This document shows positions 1 to 21,700 of a stretch of DNA of 64,000 nucleotides, piece after piece; position 1 is the stretch's first letter, and every line of letters begins with the position of its first letter. The DNA lies in NCBI GenBank assembly GCA_033239005.1, contig BSQZ01000013.1:11253782-11317781 (forward strand). The letters are read 5' to 3'. Below the pieces are notes generated by a model. It was not told the origin of the DNA and made no database searches. It was given only the letters and a program-made list of their open reading frames with translations. The DNA is from Lamellibrachia satsuma. Its lineage: Eukaryota > Annelida > Polychaeta > Sabellida > Siboglinidae. Both the position numbers and the translations under genes were made by a program.

Positions 1-4
1 GGCT

Positions 5-692
5 TTTCTAAGGTCTTTCATACAGGCAAGCTGCCCATTTGAAAGACCTACTCTGCCCATATGAGATTGCTATGAATCTTCAATTTTAATATATCATTAA
101 AATGAAACTAAGACAAGAACAACTTTACCTAATAATCACAATTAGTTTTAAAACTTTCCCCGGCATAGTGGCCAAAAATGCCCAACTCCGTATTTGTGCT
201 TAGCAGCCAACCTGTTGACTGTTTTTGTTCAGTGCTGTCATTCAGCTATTTTTAACCAAATTGGGTTCAAATCTCAACCACGTGATGTCGCCATTTTGGC
301 ATTGTAATTTTTGTGTCCTGCCCTGTTGTTGATGGTGGCACCGTCTGTCGTCAGTTTGACCTTTTCTTTGTTTATTTCAATTGTATTTTGTACAATAATA
401 CTGCTAAGCACATTTTTGTGCAATCTATTAGGTGTTGGTTTTATATAATTTTGAATTAAACAAAAACATTCCAGTCACAATTCACAAAAGACAATTGGTA
501 GCCATCTTGAAAAGTGTAATTTTTATGTTTTCATAATAATAAAAAGTAACCAGATTAGAATTGGATCACTGTTTTAGTGGGACAAAATTAGCAACATGCG
601 ATAAAAAGCTGGCAACCATCTTAAGGTAAACCAGTTGTCAAAACATTTTGCCTGCATGAAACTTCGCACTGCTCATATGAGCTGAACCTTAA
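5..692 (+). mobile_element. MITE-like family B, copy 1
   Basis: An interspersed repeat of about 690 bp that reappears as its reverse complement at 3758-4550. Shared internal landmarks include a CCACGTGATGTCGCCATTTTGG-like segment near 280-300 and a CAGTCACAATTCACAA segment near 473. The ends are related in inverted orientation: the left end reads TAAGGTCTTTCATACAGGCA and the right end, reverse-complemented, reads TTAAGGTTCAGCTCATATGA. No coding capacity is seen. The TTAA at the right end suggests piggyBac-type target choice, but that is inference. It lies downstream of the SLC17-like gene. Confidence 0.65.
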
Positions 693-1862
693 AAAACCTT
701 CAAGTATTACAGAACTTGGTGGAACATTAAGCTCAAACATTACAAGATACAAATAATTAATAGAACGAAACATTTCGATACTGTAAGCACAATTTGCAGT
801 ACTAAACGACTGAAATAAAAACGTGGATCTCAGGCCACTTGGCCTACAGTTTGATCAGTCTAAAAAATGTACATATGCTAGCCACTACATCACAGCGAGA
901 ATCACTACATTTTACAACAACTGTACAAGTCGTAATCACGACATCATCTGCAACAATAACAACTCCAATACTGACTATATACCTATATCAGTGAATGAGC
1001 ACTGAACAATAACAACGACTAATGTCCTAGAGAAAAATACTAAGCAAATATATATATATATATATATATATTGTAAACATCTTTGACAGTTGTTTATATC
1101 ATAAAAATATACTTTAAATATTTGAAGCTGAATTGTTTTGGACAAACATATCAGTAGACACAAATGGCAGACAATTAGCAATAGATAAAATATTACAAGA
1201 AAACTACAGCATAAAAGTGTCATTCAACATCACAACAATGTACGGTATAACATCAGTTACTAGATAGATAACACAAATTAATTGGTGCTTAGTATAATTA
1301 AAATGGACATAATATCAATTAAGGTTTTTTCAATCAGTACATTCACGTCATATAGCACAATGTATCTACAGTTCACAGCTTTATGATAGCATCTGTTGTC
1401 ATTGCCTAAGATTTCCCCTCCTTTACCATATTCCAGTATAATTTAAAACACTACATTATTTATAACTACACTTTATACCATTGAGATTATAGCAAGACAA
1501 TAGTCATGTTTTCTATCAATAAATAGTGCGCATGTATAAATGCTATGCATCGTGTGATCGATTGTCAACGGAAGAACAACTTGTACTTCAAATTAGAGAG
1601 TCGGAAAGAATTAGTTTCAGCAAAGAATACAACACACCAACAATAACGATTATCGATATTAAACAAAAATCACAACGATAGCATTGGAACGGCTGATGTG
1701 ACATTTTAATAATTGCGATTGCTTCAGTGCATGGCAACTGATTCACACAAATTACATGTTGTACTTGGGGGGGGGGTACTTCCGTTGACAATCTGACGTG
1801 ATTTCATCTTTATATTAGTGTTGTATTATGCACCGGGGCGCCACTGGTTCCTCCTGTTAGTC
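693..1862. other. Intergenic sequence, no gene seen
   Basis: AT-rich sequence with a short (TA)n run near 1051-1071 and an eight-base G run near 1769. No splice-bounded reading frame or RNA gene was recognised. The right part, above about 1840, is probably the 3' end of the SLC17-like transcript. Confidence 0.5.
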
Positions 1863-1868
1863 TTTATT
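1863..1868 (-). terminator. Candidate poly(A) signal of the SLC17-like gene
   Basis: TTTATT on the plus strand is AATAAA on the minus strand. It lies about 185 nt past the stop codon at 2054-2056, a normal place for a cleavage signal. Its use is inferred. Confidence 0.45.
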
Positions 1869-2053
1869 GTCACATTTGTAATGTTTTGAACTTTATAATC
1901 TTAAAACACTACACAGTTACACAAACATACATCAAAACAAACTACTATACGCCGTTACAGTCAATAATATATCATTAAAGTGGAGAGCTAATATTTCAGT
2001 GATCATTTGGCTACATGAGGGTCAGTCATCATTTGGTGGAATGCTGACGTGTT

Positions 2054-10981
<8,928 letters not shown>

Positions 10982-11051
10982 GGTTGAATCACCTTGTGGT
11001 TGTTTAGATAGGTGATGTCAATAGGTGATGACGTAGATACTGGTCTTGTAC
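10982..11051 (-). other. 5' UTR part of the SLC17-like gene, with upstream acceptor
   Basis: Just upstream of the ATG exon the minus strand reads TTTATTTAG|GTACAAG at about 11052, a plausible 3' splice site that would join a distal noncoding exon. Suitable minus-strand donors (GTAAGT) lie at 15335-15340 and 15179-15184. Noncoding 5' exons near 15.2-15.4 kb would then start the transcript. Transcript data would be needed to confirm this. Confidence 0.45.
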
Positions 11052-11084
11052 CTAAATAAACAATTAAATGACTTGTACATCCAA

Positions 11085-11325
11085 ACAAATAACATATTTA
11101 CATTTGCTGCTCACTTCTGCAAGACAGTCCAGACAGCTTCAATCATCTAATTCTAATTTACTTTTTGTTCTCAGTATTAAGACAAACGTAGGAACTACAG
11201 CTTTCTCAGTTGCTGCACCGACTCTGTGGAACTCACTCCCTGTTAGCATTCAGTCTGTAAGAAATATAATAATATTTCGCCATAAACTAAAAACCGACCT
11301 GATTAAACTCACTTACCTTCAATAG
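11085..11325 (+). mobile_element. Non-LTR retrotransposon 3' coding fragment (CR1/L2/Jockey-like tail)
   Basis: The plus strand encodes a short ORF end containing RQSRQLQSS, TAFSVAAPTLWNSLP and FRHKLKTDL, the conserved tail of the pol protein of many animal LINEs. The frame ends in TAG near 11325. Everything upstream of the tail is missing, as in a 5'-truncated insertion. It lies just upstream of the SLC17-like 5' UTR exon and in the opposite orientation. Confidence 0.7.
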
Positions 11326-11861
11326 CTCCTCAGTGTACCAATTCAGTTGTTTACAACTGGAATTGCTAATTAATCAGAAACTGCCTAACCCCTTTGTTTT
11401 GGTGCACTGCATGGGTCTTCCGAGGTTTTTGTACAGTAGAAGTATATAATGTTGTACTGTATTGTCCTTTGTGAGGCTAAGACACACCTAGTATTTGCCT
11501 CATGGTTTTTCATGTGATCTGTTGAGTTGTTCTTTCAGTTCCAACTTCACTCAAACGTTGTTTCATCAACTGGCATGTTTTTGTATTTTTATGTTTACTA
11601 TTGATTATACTGTACTATGAATGACAGGGTGTGGCAGGAAGTGGGAGGTTGTTCCTAAAAAAATTGTGGGAGGTTGGCCTCAAAAATAGGTGGGAAGTGG
11701 ACTCTCAATAATTAGTGTAAGGTGGGAGATTGGCTTCACAAATAGATGGGGGTGGGAGGTTAATTGAGACCCTTGCCACACCCTTGTCTGCTGCAATGCG
11801 ACCTATGGTATGGCATTAAGGCAACTGCAGTGTTCGAACAGCCGAGTTAGGTCTTGGAATG

Positions 11862-11862
11862 G

Positions 11863-11910
<48 letters not shown>
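11862..11910 (-). repeat. (TAAG)n tail of the RTE-like LINE
   Basis: About 12 copies of ACTT on plus (AAGT/TAAG on minus), directly after the 3' end of the LINE that runs on the minus strand. Simple-repeat tails of this kind mark the 3' end of RTE-class elements. Confidence 0.9.
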
Positions 11911-14600
11911 ATCCTCTTGGCCCCTTCAGGAGCATAGGGCGTCAACCATGTTTCTCCACCTCACTCTCTTCTGGGGTAGAGCTTTGGCCTCTTGCCAGGT
12001 GACACCCACTTTATCAAGATCTTCTAGTGTGGAGCGTCTCCAGTTGATTTTGGCCTTCCTTGTCTTCTATTTCCTTGTGGGTTATATTCCAGTGCTTGTT
12101 TGGTTGTATTTGTTGGATCTTTTCTGAGTGTGTGGCCAATCCAGCTACATTTTCTCCTCTTGATTGTAGTGCTTATTTCTTCCTGTTTGGTTTTCTTCCA
12201 GAGCTCTTTATTTGATATTTTGTTAGGCCACCATACCTTGAGGATGTATCGGAGGCGACTGTTGATGAAGACTTGGAGTTTGTTGTTTTCCACATTTCAC
12301 AGCCATAGAGAAGAACTGGTTTAACGTTGGTGTTGAAAATGCGGATCTTAGTGTTTATGGATAGTTGGGAAGAGAGCCATACAGGGCGTAGGGTTCTGAA
12401 GGCATGGCAAGTTTTATTGATGCGTAACTCCACATCTTTGTCAGCTCCACCATTTGTACTGATGTTGCTCCCTAGGTAGATGAAGTCTTGTACTTCCTCA
12501 ACACCACCACTTTCTAGTGAGATGAGTTCGGAGGATCTGCTGTTGACTTTCATCACCTTTGTCTTTCCCACTTTGATCTTAAGACCCAGTTGGCTGCCTT
12601 TTTCTTGAAGCCTTTCTGTTTTTTGTTGCATGTGTTTATGGGTTTCTGAGAGTAGTGCTAGATCATCTGCAAAATCCAGGTCTTCTAGTTGTGAGAACTA
12701 GTTCCACTGGATCCCAGTACGATGGTGTTCTGTTGATATTTTCATTGTCCAGTCTATGGCTATCAGAAAGAGCAGTGGAGATAGCAAGCAGCCCTGTCGT
12801 ACTCCAGTTCCAATCTGGAAGCCTTCTGAAACTTGTCCATTAAAGATGACATGACCAGTGAAACCTTCGTACATGTTCTTTATTAGGGTTACAAATTTGT
12901 GGGTAAACCATAGTGCCTCAGGAGCTACCATAGAACTGTCCTATCTATACTATCGAATGTTTTTTCGAAGTCCACAAAGTTTATGTAAAGGGAGCTCTGC
13001 CATTCAATGCATTGTTCAACGATAATCCTGAGTGTAGCAATGTGATCTGTGCAGGATTTATCCTTTCTAAAGCCAGCTTGTTCCTTTCTTAGCTTCTTGT
13101 CAACTGTTTCTTGTATCCTATCCAGGATGATGCGGCAGAGAATTTTACTGGACACTGACAGAAGCACGATCCCTCTCCAGTTCTTACATTCACTGAGGTT
13201 GCCTTTCTTGGGGATTGTAACTAGCATACCTGTCTTCCTTCTTCAGTTGGTATTTCCTCTTTATCCCAGATCTCATTTAGCATGCTGTATAAAACGTCTG
13301 TGGTGGCCCCAATATCAGCTTTTAAGACATCAGATGGTATATTGTCAATTCCAGGTGCTTTGCCTAGCTTCAGCTTTTTGATGGCTCTCTTGATCTCCTC
13401 TTTGGATATCCTACCACAATTAATGTTAAGGTATTCAGTTGCTTCCTCAATGTCTGGGATTGAATCTGATGTTCTTTCCAGCGTTGTAACTGTAGAGATT
13501 CCTTAGTGAGAAGGTTTCCCTGTTTGTCCCTGATGGGGCGACTAGTGCTCTTGTTCTTCCCTGCTGGCTGTCTGGTGATCTTGTATAACTTTCTGGAGTT
13601 GTTTTGCCTAGCTGCGATCTCAGCCTCGTTTGCTAGTTTTTCGACATATGTTTTCTTGTCCCTCTTTGTCTTCTTTTTAACTGTTTTGTTTCTTTCCTGG
13701 TATTCCTGCTGCAGTTTTTTTTCCTTGTGTCATCTGCTTCCTTGTTGAGTTTCATGTTAGTCTCCCTCCTTGCTTCAATAGCTTCCCAGGTGTCGTCTGT
13801 AATCCAGTCCTTCCTCCTAGCTTCCCAGCAGCCTAGTACTTGTTCACAGGTGTCGGTAATTGCATTCTTGCATCTTGTCCACTTTTCATCAATGTTTTTT
13901 CCCTCTTGCTTGGAACCTGTTCCGTAGTGTGATTCCCAGTTCCTGTCGTATTTTAGTATTTTGAAGTTTTCTTATCTCAAACCTTCTTTGTACCTTGTTA
14001 TCCGTCTTCTTTGCTGCTATAGCTTCATCCTAAATTCACCCACAAGGAGGTGGTGGTCGGAGTTAATGTCAGCTCCTCTTTTCACTCTGACATCTAGAAG
14101 TACTCTCCTCCATTTCTTGGTGATTGTTATGTGGTTAGTTTGGTTTTCCGTCTGTAAATCTGGGGATATCCATGTGGATTTGTGTGTAGGCTTCATTGAG
14201 AGTACAGAAATCTGCAAACAGGAGACCGTTCTCTTTCATTTGTCCCAGACCTTCTTTCCCCATTGTGCCTTTCCAATTGTCATTATCCTTTCCAATCTTG
14301 GCATTCATATCCCCCATAACAACTTGGATATCCCTCTTCGGTAGTTTTTGGGTGACTGTTTGTAGATGTTGGTAGAAGGTTTCTTTCTCTTCAAATTCAG
14401 CAGAGTTGGTTGGTGCATAGCAATGTATAATGGTGATGTTCCGACCTTTTGATGTAAACCTGGCTGTGATGATTCTCTCCAAGACAGGTTCCCATTTGAT
14501 GAGACTTTTTGCTGCATCCTTTGAGAGGAGCAGCCCTACTCCATGTGTGTGCGCATCTTCTTCTCTCCCATTCCCAGAGTACAAGTAAGTTTCTATTTCT
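11911..14600 (-). mobile_element. 5'-truncated, frameshifted RTE-like LINE (endonuclease plus reverse transcriptase)
   Basis: On the minus strand, from high to low coordinate: an apurinic endonuclease domain lacking its first part (about 14584-14135, with HGVGLLLSKDA, IIHCYAPT and VVMGDMNAKIGKDN), a linker, and a reverse transcriptase. The RT shows NWRGIVLLSVSSKI and EQAGFRKDKSC (13227-12925), GVRQGCLLSPLLF (about 12800) and the catalytic FADD (about 12670). A C-terminal region follows (WIGHTLRKDPTN, NPQGNRRQGRPK; 12293-12024). The frame changes several times, so it is inactive. It resembles the elements often mislabelled craniofacial development protein 2 in animal genomes. It lies in the presumed 5' UTR intron of the SLC17-like gene. 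Confidence 0.88.
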
Positions 14601-15067
14601 TGGAATGGCTAGATCAAGCTTTTTATCCATAGTTAGTAAAACGTCTCTCTATAGCTGGCTTAGCTATCCATTTTACCTACCCATAATTATTAGCATGTTC
14701 AGACAGACTTCATGATTCATCTGTCCAACATTTAGACCAGTTTAAAGTTAAGGGCCCAATTAATGACCTTAATATGACTTAACTGACTGCAGTTCAGGTA
14801 CGTCAATAAATTAAATGGTTCACGCAATTATAATAATTAATATTGCATAGCCATACGACTGATGGTGTTTGACGTCAAAGTCAACGATATGTTCCGGTTT
14901 TATAATCTAGATTGGATATGGCTAGCGTAACGTCCTCTTGATCGATGACACTGAACAAATGCGTCTCAAATGTTACTAAATGTAGACCAGGGAACGAGCG
15001 ACAGCAGCTGTTGACATTATAGATATGTCAACATTGAAACTGACACCGCGCTAAGTCTAGGCACTGA
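14601..15067. other. Sequence upstream of the divergent promoter
   Basis: No gene. It holds a TTGACGTCAA palindrome at 14869-14878 (core TGACGTCA at 14870-14877), a perfect cAMP-response-element core that may belong to the promoter region. The rest is AT-rich. Confidence 0.4.
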
Positions 15068-15105
15068 CTGTCAGTGTCACTGACACTGGACACTGTCACT
15101 GACAG
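15068..15105. repeat. Imperfect palindrome
   Basis: A block built of CTGTCAGTG / CACTGACAG arms with internal repeats of GTCACTGACA. The outer 9-bp arms are perfect inverted repeats and the whole could form a hairpin. It lies upstream of the presumed SLC17-like first exon. Function unknown. Confidence 0.6.
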
Positions 15106-15340
15106 CGGTGTACTGCCACTGCCATTGGAAAGCATTACACAACGCAAGTATGTGTTTTGTTGTGGTAGCGCTACAACAACTTACCGACGTAACTATTCCA
15201 ACATTTATTTACACATATGTGTCTATGTAAGCACGATCAACTCAACGAACACATTCCATATGGCATGTTGGTGTTCGGCTTGTTTATGCTGAATGATTAA
15301 ATTTTGTCCAGTAGGTGGCGTGAACATCGTCATAACTTAC

Positions 15341-15400
15341 TTGTCTTGAGCAGTGCGCGAAGCTCACCAAAAAGGAGATGTGAAACGTCTTCCTATTGGT
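15341..15400 (-). other. Candidate noncoding first exon of the SLC17-like gene
   Basis: The minus strand reads CTCAAGACAA|GTAAGT with the donor at 15340-15335, a strong 5' splice site. It could pair with the acceptor at about 11052. A CCAAT box (plus ATTGG near 15395) is close, so the start may lie within about 100 bp. The exon's 5' boundary is arbitrary here. Confidence 0.4.
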
Positions 15401-15720
15401 TGCATCGATAACATATACCAGTCCATTAACTGAAACTCTATGCAATTCCCCAAACTTTTAGTACACTATGAAACACTAAGACCTATACTTATATAGAACA
15501 ATTAAAATGCATACAAATTAGTAGCGGTAAAACACCTACAAGGTAGTTTTTTTTTAGCAGAAACGACATATGGAATCCACCAACCAGAAGCGGCGTTACA
15601 AAGCCGGAAGAGGTTGACGTCAGGAGGCATTTTAATGAAGCAGGGTAAGGACTCATTCCTCGGGAGCGAGGCGGATTTTTAGCGTTATCAATCGTTTATA
15701 TCTCGACAGAACGGATTAAA
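15401..15720. promoter_or_regulatory. Candidate bidirectional promoter between the SLC17-like and APP-like genes
   Basis: The divergent gene starts are about 320-380 bp apart. No TATA box is seen at a fitting place. Present are a CCAAT box in reverse orientation near 15395, an ETS-like CCGGAAG at about 15604-15610 and, 5 bp on, a perfect TGACGTCA. GC content rises towards the APP start. This pattern suits a TATA-less shared promoter. That the two genes are really co-driven is inference. Confidence 0.5.
15615..15622. promoter_or_regulatory. Perfect CRE palindrome (CREB/ATF site)
   Basis: TGACGTCA, about 100 bp upstream of the APP-like start codon and right after a CCGGAAG ETS-like site. The full palindrome is the canonical CREB/ATF recognition sequence. 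Occupancy is not shown by sequence alone. Confidence 0.6.
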
Positions 15721-18700
15721 ATGGGGCTTCTGAGAGCGGCGTTGTTAGTCGCAATCTTCACAATTTCAGTTGAGGTACGTATTAATGCTGTATTTGACTG
15801 CATGTAGCAAATATGTGATGTTATCTTTACTCGAGGTCGGATTTTCTCGTTCGGGCCGTTGTCCTACGTCTACTCTGCGGCCGTGAAAATGGCAGTGCCA
15901 ACGGCGGTTGACAAACTTGTATGTACAATTACGAAGGTGTCGATCACTACTCGGTACAATTTATGTGAATTGGTGGGAGAAATATTGTTGTTTCTTATCA
16001 AAAAACCTCATTGGTAGACGTCAAGGACAGTGTAAATAGCTCGAGGCAAAAATTACTAAAACGTGTTTACCAGATTCTGCAATCTAGAAACCCATCTAGA
16101 AGACATTATCATTCTAACGTGAAGACCTGTTCTGTGTATAATCCCATGGGCAGCAACAGTCGCAGGGGAAAACCTGTAAAGAAATAGAAAAGGTTCTCTT
16201 TTCAAACATGTATGAAGTCACGTTTTAAACACAGCTACAACCTTCACTAGGATTCCTTTACATATGTCAAAATCGTCTTACAAGAAATATAAAATTAACA
16301 CCTATTTCTAGCAATTAGATCTACATTTTAATTACGTATACATGTGTGATAAAACATAAAATGCATGTGTAAAAAAATTAACTAATCTGATTTTAATTCA
16401 TCTGTGTGACTCCTGACTCTTTTCATACCTACTGTTCCTGAATCCTTGTAAACAGTACACACACACTTAAGAAAACTCAGTAGTATGCGTATGTGAACAG
16501 TGCATTTTTTTTCATATTAAATTATGACAGAAAGTTTGAAACGTCTCATCTTGTACATAACAGGGCAGTTCCGTGTTCAAGAGCCCAGATTGCTAAAAAT
16601 AAAATCTTGTTGGAACAGTAACAAAGTTTCACTACTGTTCAGCATTTACTTTAGTAACTTACTTATTTAAATACTTACTTAACCACTGACTTGATATATA
16701 AACATTGGTTAAATGAAGGCCTGTCTAGTTTATAATTATAAAGCCTTAGATATTGGTAAGAATGCTAATATTGCACAATTATCCAACTCAGTTGATTGAT
16801 TCTAATTTTCCGCATTGCTATAACATTTTTACTGTTTTTGCCATTTTACTGTTAGGCCTCTGCATTGTATGTTTCTGATTATTGTAAACATGTATTCATG
16901 GCAAAAGTTTTGACAGCAATGTAATGTATTCAGAATGACATCTGGCACTTTCAGTGATGTCATAAGCCATCTTGTTGTTCCTGTCTGTGTACCAACCAAG
17001 TTTTGTCATAAGTAGTTAAACTGCAAATAGCCCACTCTTGTGCCAATGTTTCAATGAGTTATTTTTGTTTTAAGATATATGCTTTTTATTTAGGTACTTG
17101 TGAAATTGGTGCCATGTTGTCCATCCAAAAAATTTTTGTGAAATGCTCTGATCTTACCCCCATTTGGTGCCATTAGCAAAACAAGCACTGCTTGAAGTTC
17201 CCCCTTATGGCTATATTCTTGAATGTTCCATCATTCATTTTGTATCTAAAATCAAAGCATATGTTTTTAGTAGGCCTCATGCGTAATTTATAGGCATAAT
17301 TAATGTAATTAATATTTTATAATAGTAATACACATTAAACAATAAAAATAGAGTTAACTTGTAAAATTATTGTAAATATAAAAATATTTATAATATATAA
17401 ATGCATATTGTTACAAATCGTGTGGCTTTTGCTGCTAAGAAGTGTCAGGTGACTATCACTGTGTCGACCATCTTGCTTTCCAACCCAAAATATGCATCAT
17501 ATTTCATGAATTTCTACTAAACCCTTTTCTTGTGGAAAATTGTTCCAACTTGTTGAAGTAATCCAAAACATTACTTGGAAAACATCAACTCAATTGTACT
17601 GGCATAGGAGAGCAGATGGCTTCAGTGATTATGAAAACTCTTGAAGAGTAGGATTTGAGGAAGGAGAAATAACAATGTCATTTGACACTGCAGCGGGCAG
17701 TACTCCAAGGCACACTGGAGTTTCACTTTGAAAAGGAAATGGAGTCCTGCTTTATCTGTCATGTCGGCAACGCGTTCAATACATCATTGTACCTGTAGGT
17801 GTTCGTCTGGGCCCACGAGTGGGCTAGTCGTTCTCATGTTCAATAAATTCAAAGAACAGCGTGATTTAATTGACAGTACAGCCTTTCATGCTTGTGAGGA
17901 ATAGCATGATGAGAATGGATGAACATGAGGACCAGAAGAAAGAGTATTTGAAGAAAGAAACAACCATGTGATGATTATGAAGAGATGTTGTTTGAGTTGA
18001 CACTCATCTTCCCGGGGAGATCTCCCAAGGAGCTTCCGTTTTATGAAGCCAGGTAGATTTTGGGAATCACCTATTTAAAAAAATCTCTATGTCATCCGCG
18101 AGAACTTTGACAAAGCCATTTCAGCGACTGCAGTAACTTGTTGGATTGAGTTTGTTGTCCAAGGTAGCATCAGTGGAATTGTAGGAAGGAAGAGAGCCTT
18201 TAACGTTTGGAAAAAACCAAATCTTAATGGGGTCAACGTGAAGTCATTACTTGGCTTCTTCATGTCTAAATCCTGAATCCCTTTGTTATCTGTCCATGAC
18301 ACCTACAAGAACTCAGCCGCTGAGAGTAACTGATTTCCTTGAAGGACACTCTACAACAACATTTCTCGCTCCAAGTGATTGAGGAACAGTGGAATGAATT
18401 CCCAGACTCAAACAAATCCACGCTGATGAATGAACGTGGTGAGACCAGGCTACAATGAGCAACAGGAAGTTATAAGCCCCCCCACCCCCAATAGGGGCTA
18501 ATACTCATGGACGTGAGGGTGTCTGTCATGCATTTCACAATTATCAAAATGGGTCCTTTCGTGACAAATCAACCAATTTTCAGGAAATTTCAAAAGTTGA
18601 CGTCTCAGAATGTGCTTAAATATTAATGAATAAGTAATCATACCTGAGCACTTATGCAAAAGAACTAAGCATTTACATGCAAATTGTTTATGTAACGTCC

Positions 18701-21700
18701 TACATTGTCAACAGGAGGTAAGCACCCAAAAACGCATCCATTATTTTGATCTGTTTTCAAGTGCTTCCAACTTATGAAGTTTACAAGCTACATATCTGAA
18801 ATATTTTGAATATATAGACATATTGGTGCTGATTAGCATATAATTCTGAAAGTTTGTCAACTAGAAGCCAAATAAAAGATAAAATACAGACTGCTGAAAT
18901 CCCAGAAATGTTTTAAACTGTTACTTTCATGCACCCAGCATACCCATTGTCCTTCGTCCTATCATTCTTGAATTTTGCATAGATAATCTGCACCACTATG
19001 TCTATATATTCAGCAAATTTCAGATATGTAGATTGTATACTTCTAAAGTTAGAAGCACCTGGAAACAGATACAAATAACAGATGAGATTTTGGGTGCTAA
19101 CCCCTGTTTACATCATAGGGCATTACATGCACAATTTGCATGCACACGTGTCTGTTTTTTGCAGGAGTGCTCAGGCATAGCTACTTATTCATTGGTTACA
19201 ATTTAAGCAAATTCTGCGATATCAGCTTTTTGATCACTGGTTGATTTGACATAGAATGACTCAAATGAGCAACTCAAGCGTAAAAGTTTACTCCACATTA
19301 TTTGTGTTGTTGAGGTACAATCATTACAGAATAATTGGTTTGTGTTAATGATTTTTCACAACTTCAATCCATCATACCTTTTAGCATTTATATGGTAATT
19401 GTTTATGACACAATTTGGATGTTTATGAGAAACAACCTTTGTTGGAAAGAAAGCCAGTCGATGAAGGTGAATAAACTGTTGAGACTCAGAAATCACTGTA
19501 TATTGTTTTATGACCAATGCATCAATTTCCTGTGATGTAACCATATTGTAAATTTTTATTTTGCAAGAATGTGTATTATATAACAGTATTTACATTACAG
19601 TGTAATCAGTGGGAGCCTCAATCAAGTTTGCTATTTGGTACTGCAATAATACTATCAGTGTTTTAAGGCCTTTCATACAGGCCAATTGCCCTACATGAAA
19701 TTCCATTCACTATGGTATTTATATTATAATTATTGACAAAAGACAAAATGTAAAACAAAAACAGCTTTTGCTCATACTGCCTGCATGAGCTGAACCTTAA
19801 GAAATATAGACTACGATAATAGCAATCATACATTAACACTACAAGCTATAAAGCAGAGTGGCATCTTGCATGAACATTCCTTTGTTTTGTTGGCCTACTA
19901 CGCAGTAACCCTCTGTGATCCAGACATGACTTCACTACATGTGTTTCTTCTGGTACGACTGCTGCAGTCTATTGATTTCTCTCGTTGAATTGTGTAGAAC
20001 ATCAGTGATGCAGACTCAGTCCACTGTCGTGTTAGTCATAGCGTCACTGTCTAGTCAATGCTCAGTCCACTGTCGTGTTAGTCATAGCGTCGCTGTCTAG
20101 TCAATGCTCAGTCCACTGTCGTGTTAGTCATAGCGTCGCTGTCTAGTCAATGCTCAGTCCACTGTCGTGTTAGTCATAGCGTCACTGTCTAGTCAATGCT
20201 CAGTCCACTGTCGTATTAGTCATAGCGTCACTGTCTAGTCAATGCTCAGTCCACTGTCGTGTTAGTCATAGCGTCGCTGTCTAGTCAATGCTTAGTCCAG
20301 ACAATTAATTATCATAACATACTATGTTCTTGTCACCATCTGGTATGCTAATTGGCTAACAGGACTTGACATTATGCTAATGTAATCAGATAAGTAAGTA
20401 ATGATGGAGTGTGGCGTCACTGGTAGATCATACCTTTGCTCATGTCTGGTACTTAAAACTGATCAACAACCAACTGGGCCCGTATTCTCAAAAGACTTAC
20501 AAATTTGTAACTGAGTTACGAATTTGTAGGTCTTTCTAGAAAACAAGCCCTGGTCTCTTACAGTTACATAATTGATAGAGTGTTTTTATGTAATTTTTAC
20601 ATGGATTCTGGATGAAAATTACACAGTGGATTATGGCATGAATGCTTACTAAAATTTCGCTTTCCTATGCAGATCGCTGTGGCATTTAAAATATGCTTTA
20701 GCCAAGTTTAATGTTACAAAAATGTGTATAGTACATGGCAGGCATTTTTCTGAAGATATCTTTTTCATTTCCACATGCAGACTTTGCCTGCTGGCCAGAT
20801 GTGTCTTGCTGAATAATTAATAACACATTTGTGTGCTTAAGTACTGTTATAAAAGCATTGAATGACATGACATTCATTGACATGTTTCCAATGATCTAGG
20901 CTGTATCTTATTCATATGTAGGCAAACCACCTGCATGAATATTTATTGATTCATAGAAAATGTAAAAAAAAGAAAAGTGATATTCCAATCTGCCTGTATG
21001 AGTTGACCTTTAAAAAACGCTGAACATAATAATTAAACAGTTAATGATATTACAATTGTGAAATAAACTCATTCAATATGTTGACAGGTGTTAATGCAAA
21101 TTCAGTATAATATATTACATTCTCATTATTTTTTATTAAGATCAGTGTATGTAAAAACTGTCATGACAATGTTTTTCTCAATTATAACTTTTCAGCATGC
21201 AGAAAATTATATCAAGTAGATGCTGATTGTTTTCAGTGTAAACAATTCAGGTAGTAATTAGTCCACATAAAGTTTCAGTGTTGGTTGAATCCTCACCAGT
21301 AGTTGAAAGGTTGTTAAGCTGTACATGCAGTTCTGGTTTAGTTAGGTTGGACTAATTATGGCTGTGTTGACAGTGGCAGTAAGTGTTGTCACACAATAAA
21401 CATCAGATAACAGACCAGTCTGTATGAAGAGTGTAGTAGTCACAGTATGGTACTTGAGCATGGAGGAGCCAAAATAAGCCAGCCAGCCCAATATTTAGGC
21501 AACACTAGTGGTCTGTGTATCCAACCAAGCATTCTGGTCATGCCTAACTCAAACTATCTATAATGCACAGCTGCTGGACAGACTAAATCAGCACTGAGAT
21601 AGGTGGCCAATACAGTATATTGGCCACCATTGGTCTCGGAGTCTCTGACTATTTAGAACAACCTACCTTTGTTGTCATTTTCCTGATATATTAAGAAATG

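Noticed and set aside
13506..13927. Hydrophobic plus-strand frames
   Set aside because: Antisense shadows of the minus-strand RTE-like LINE.
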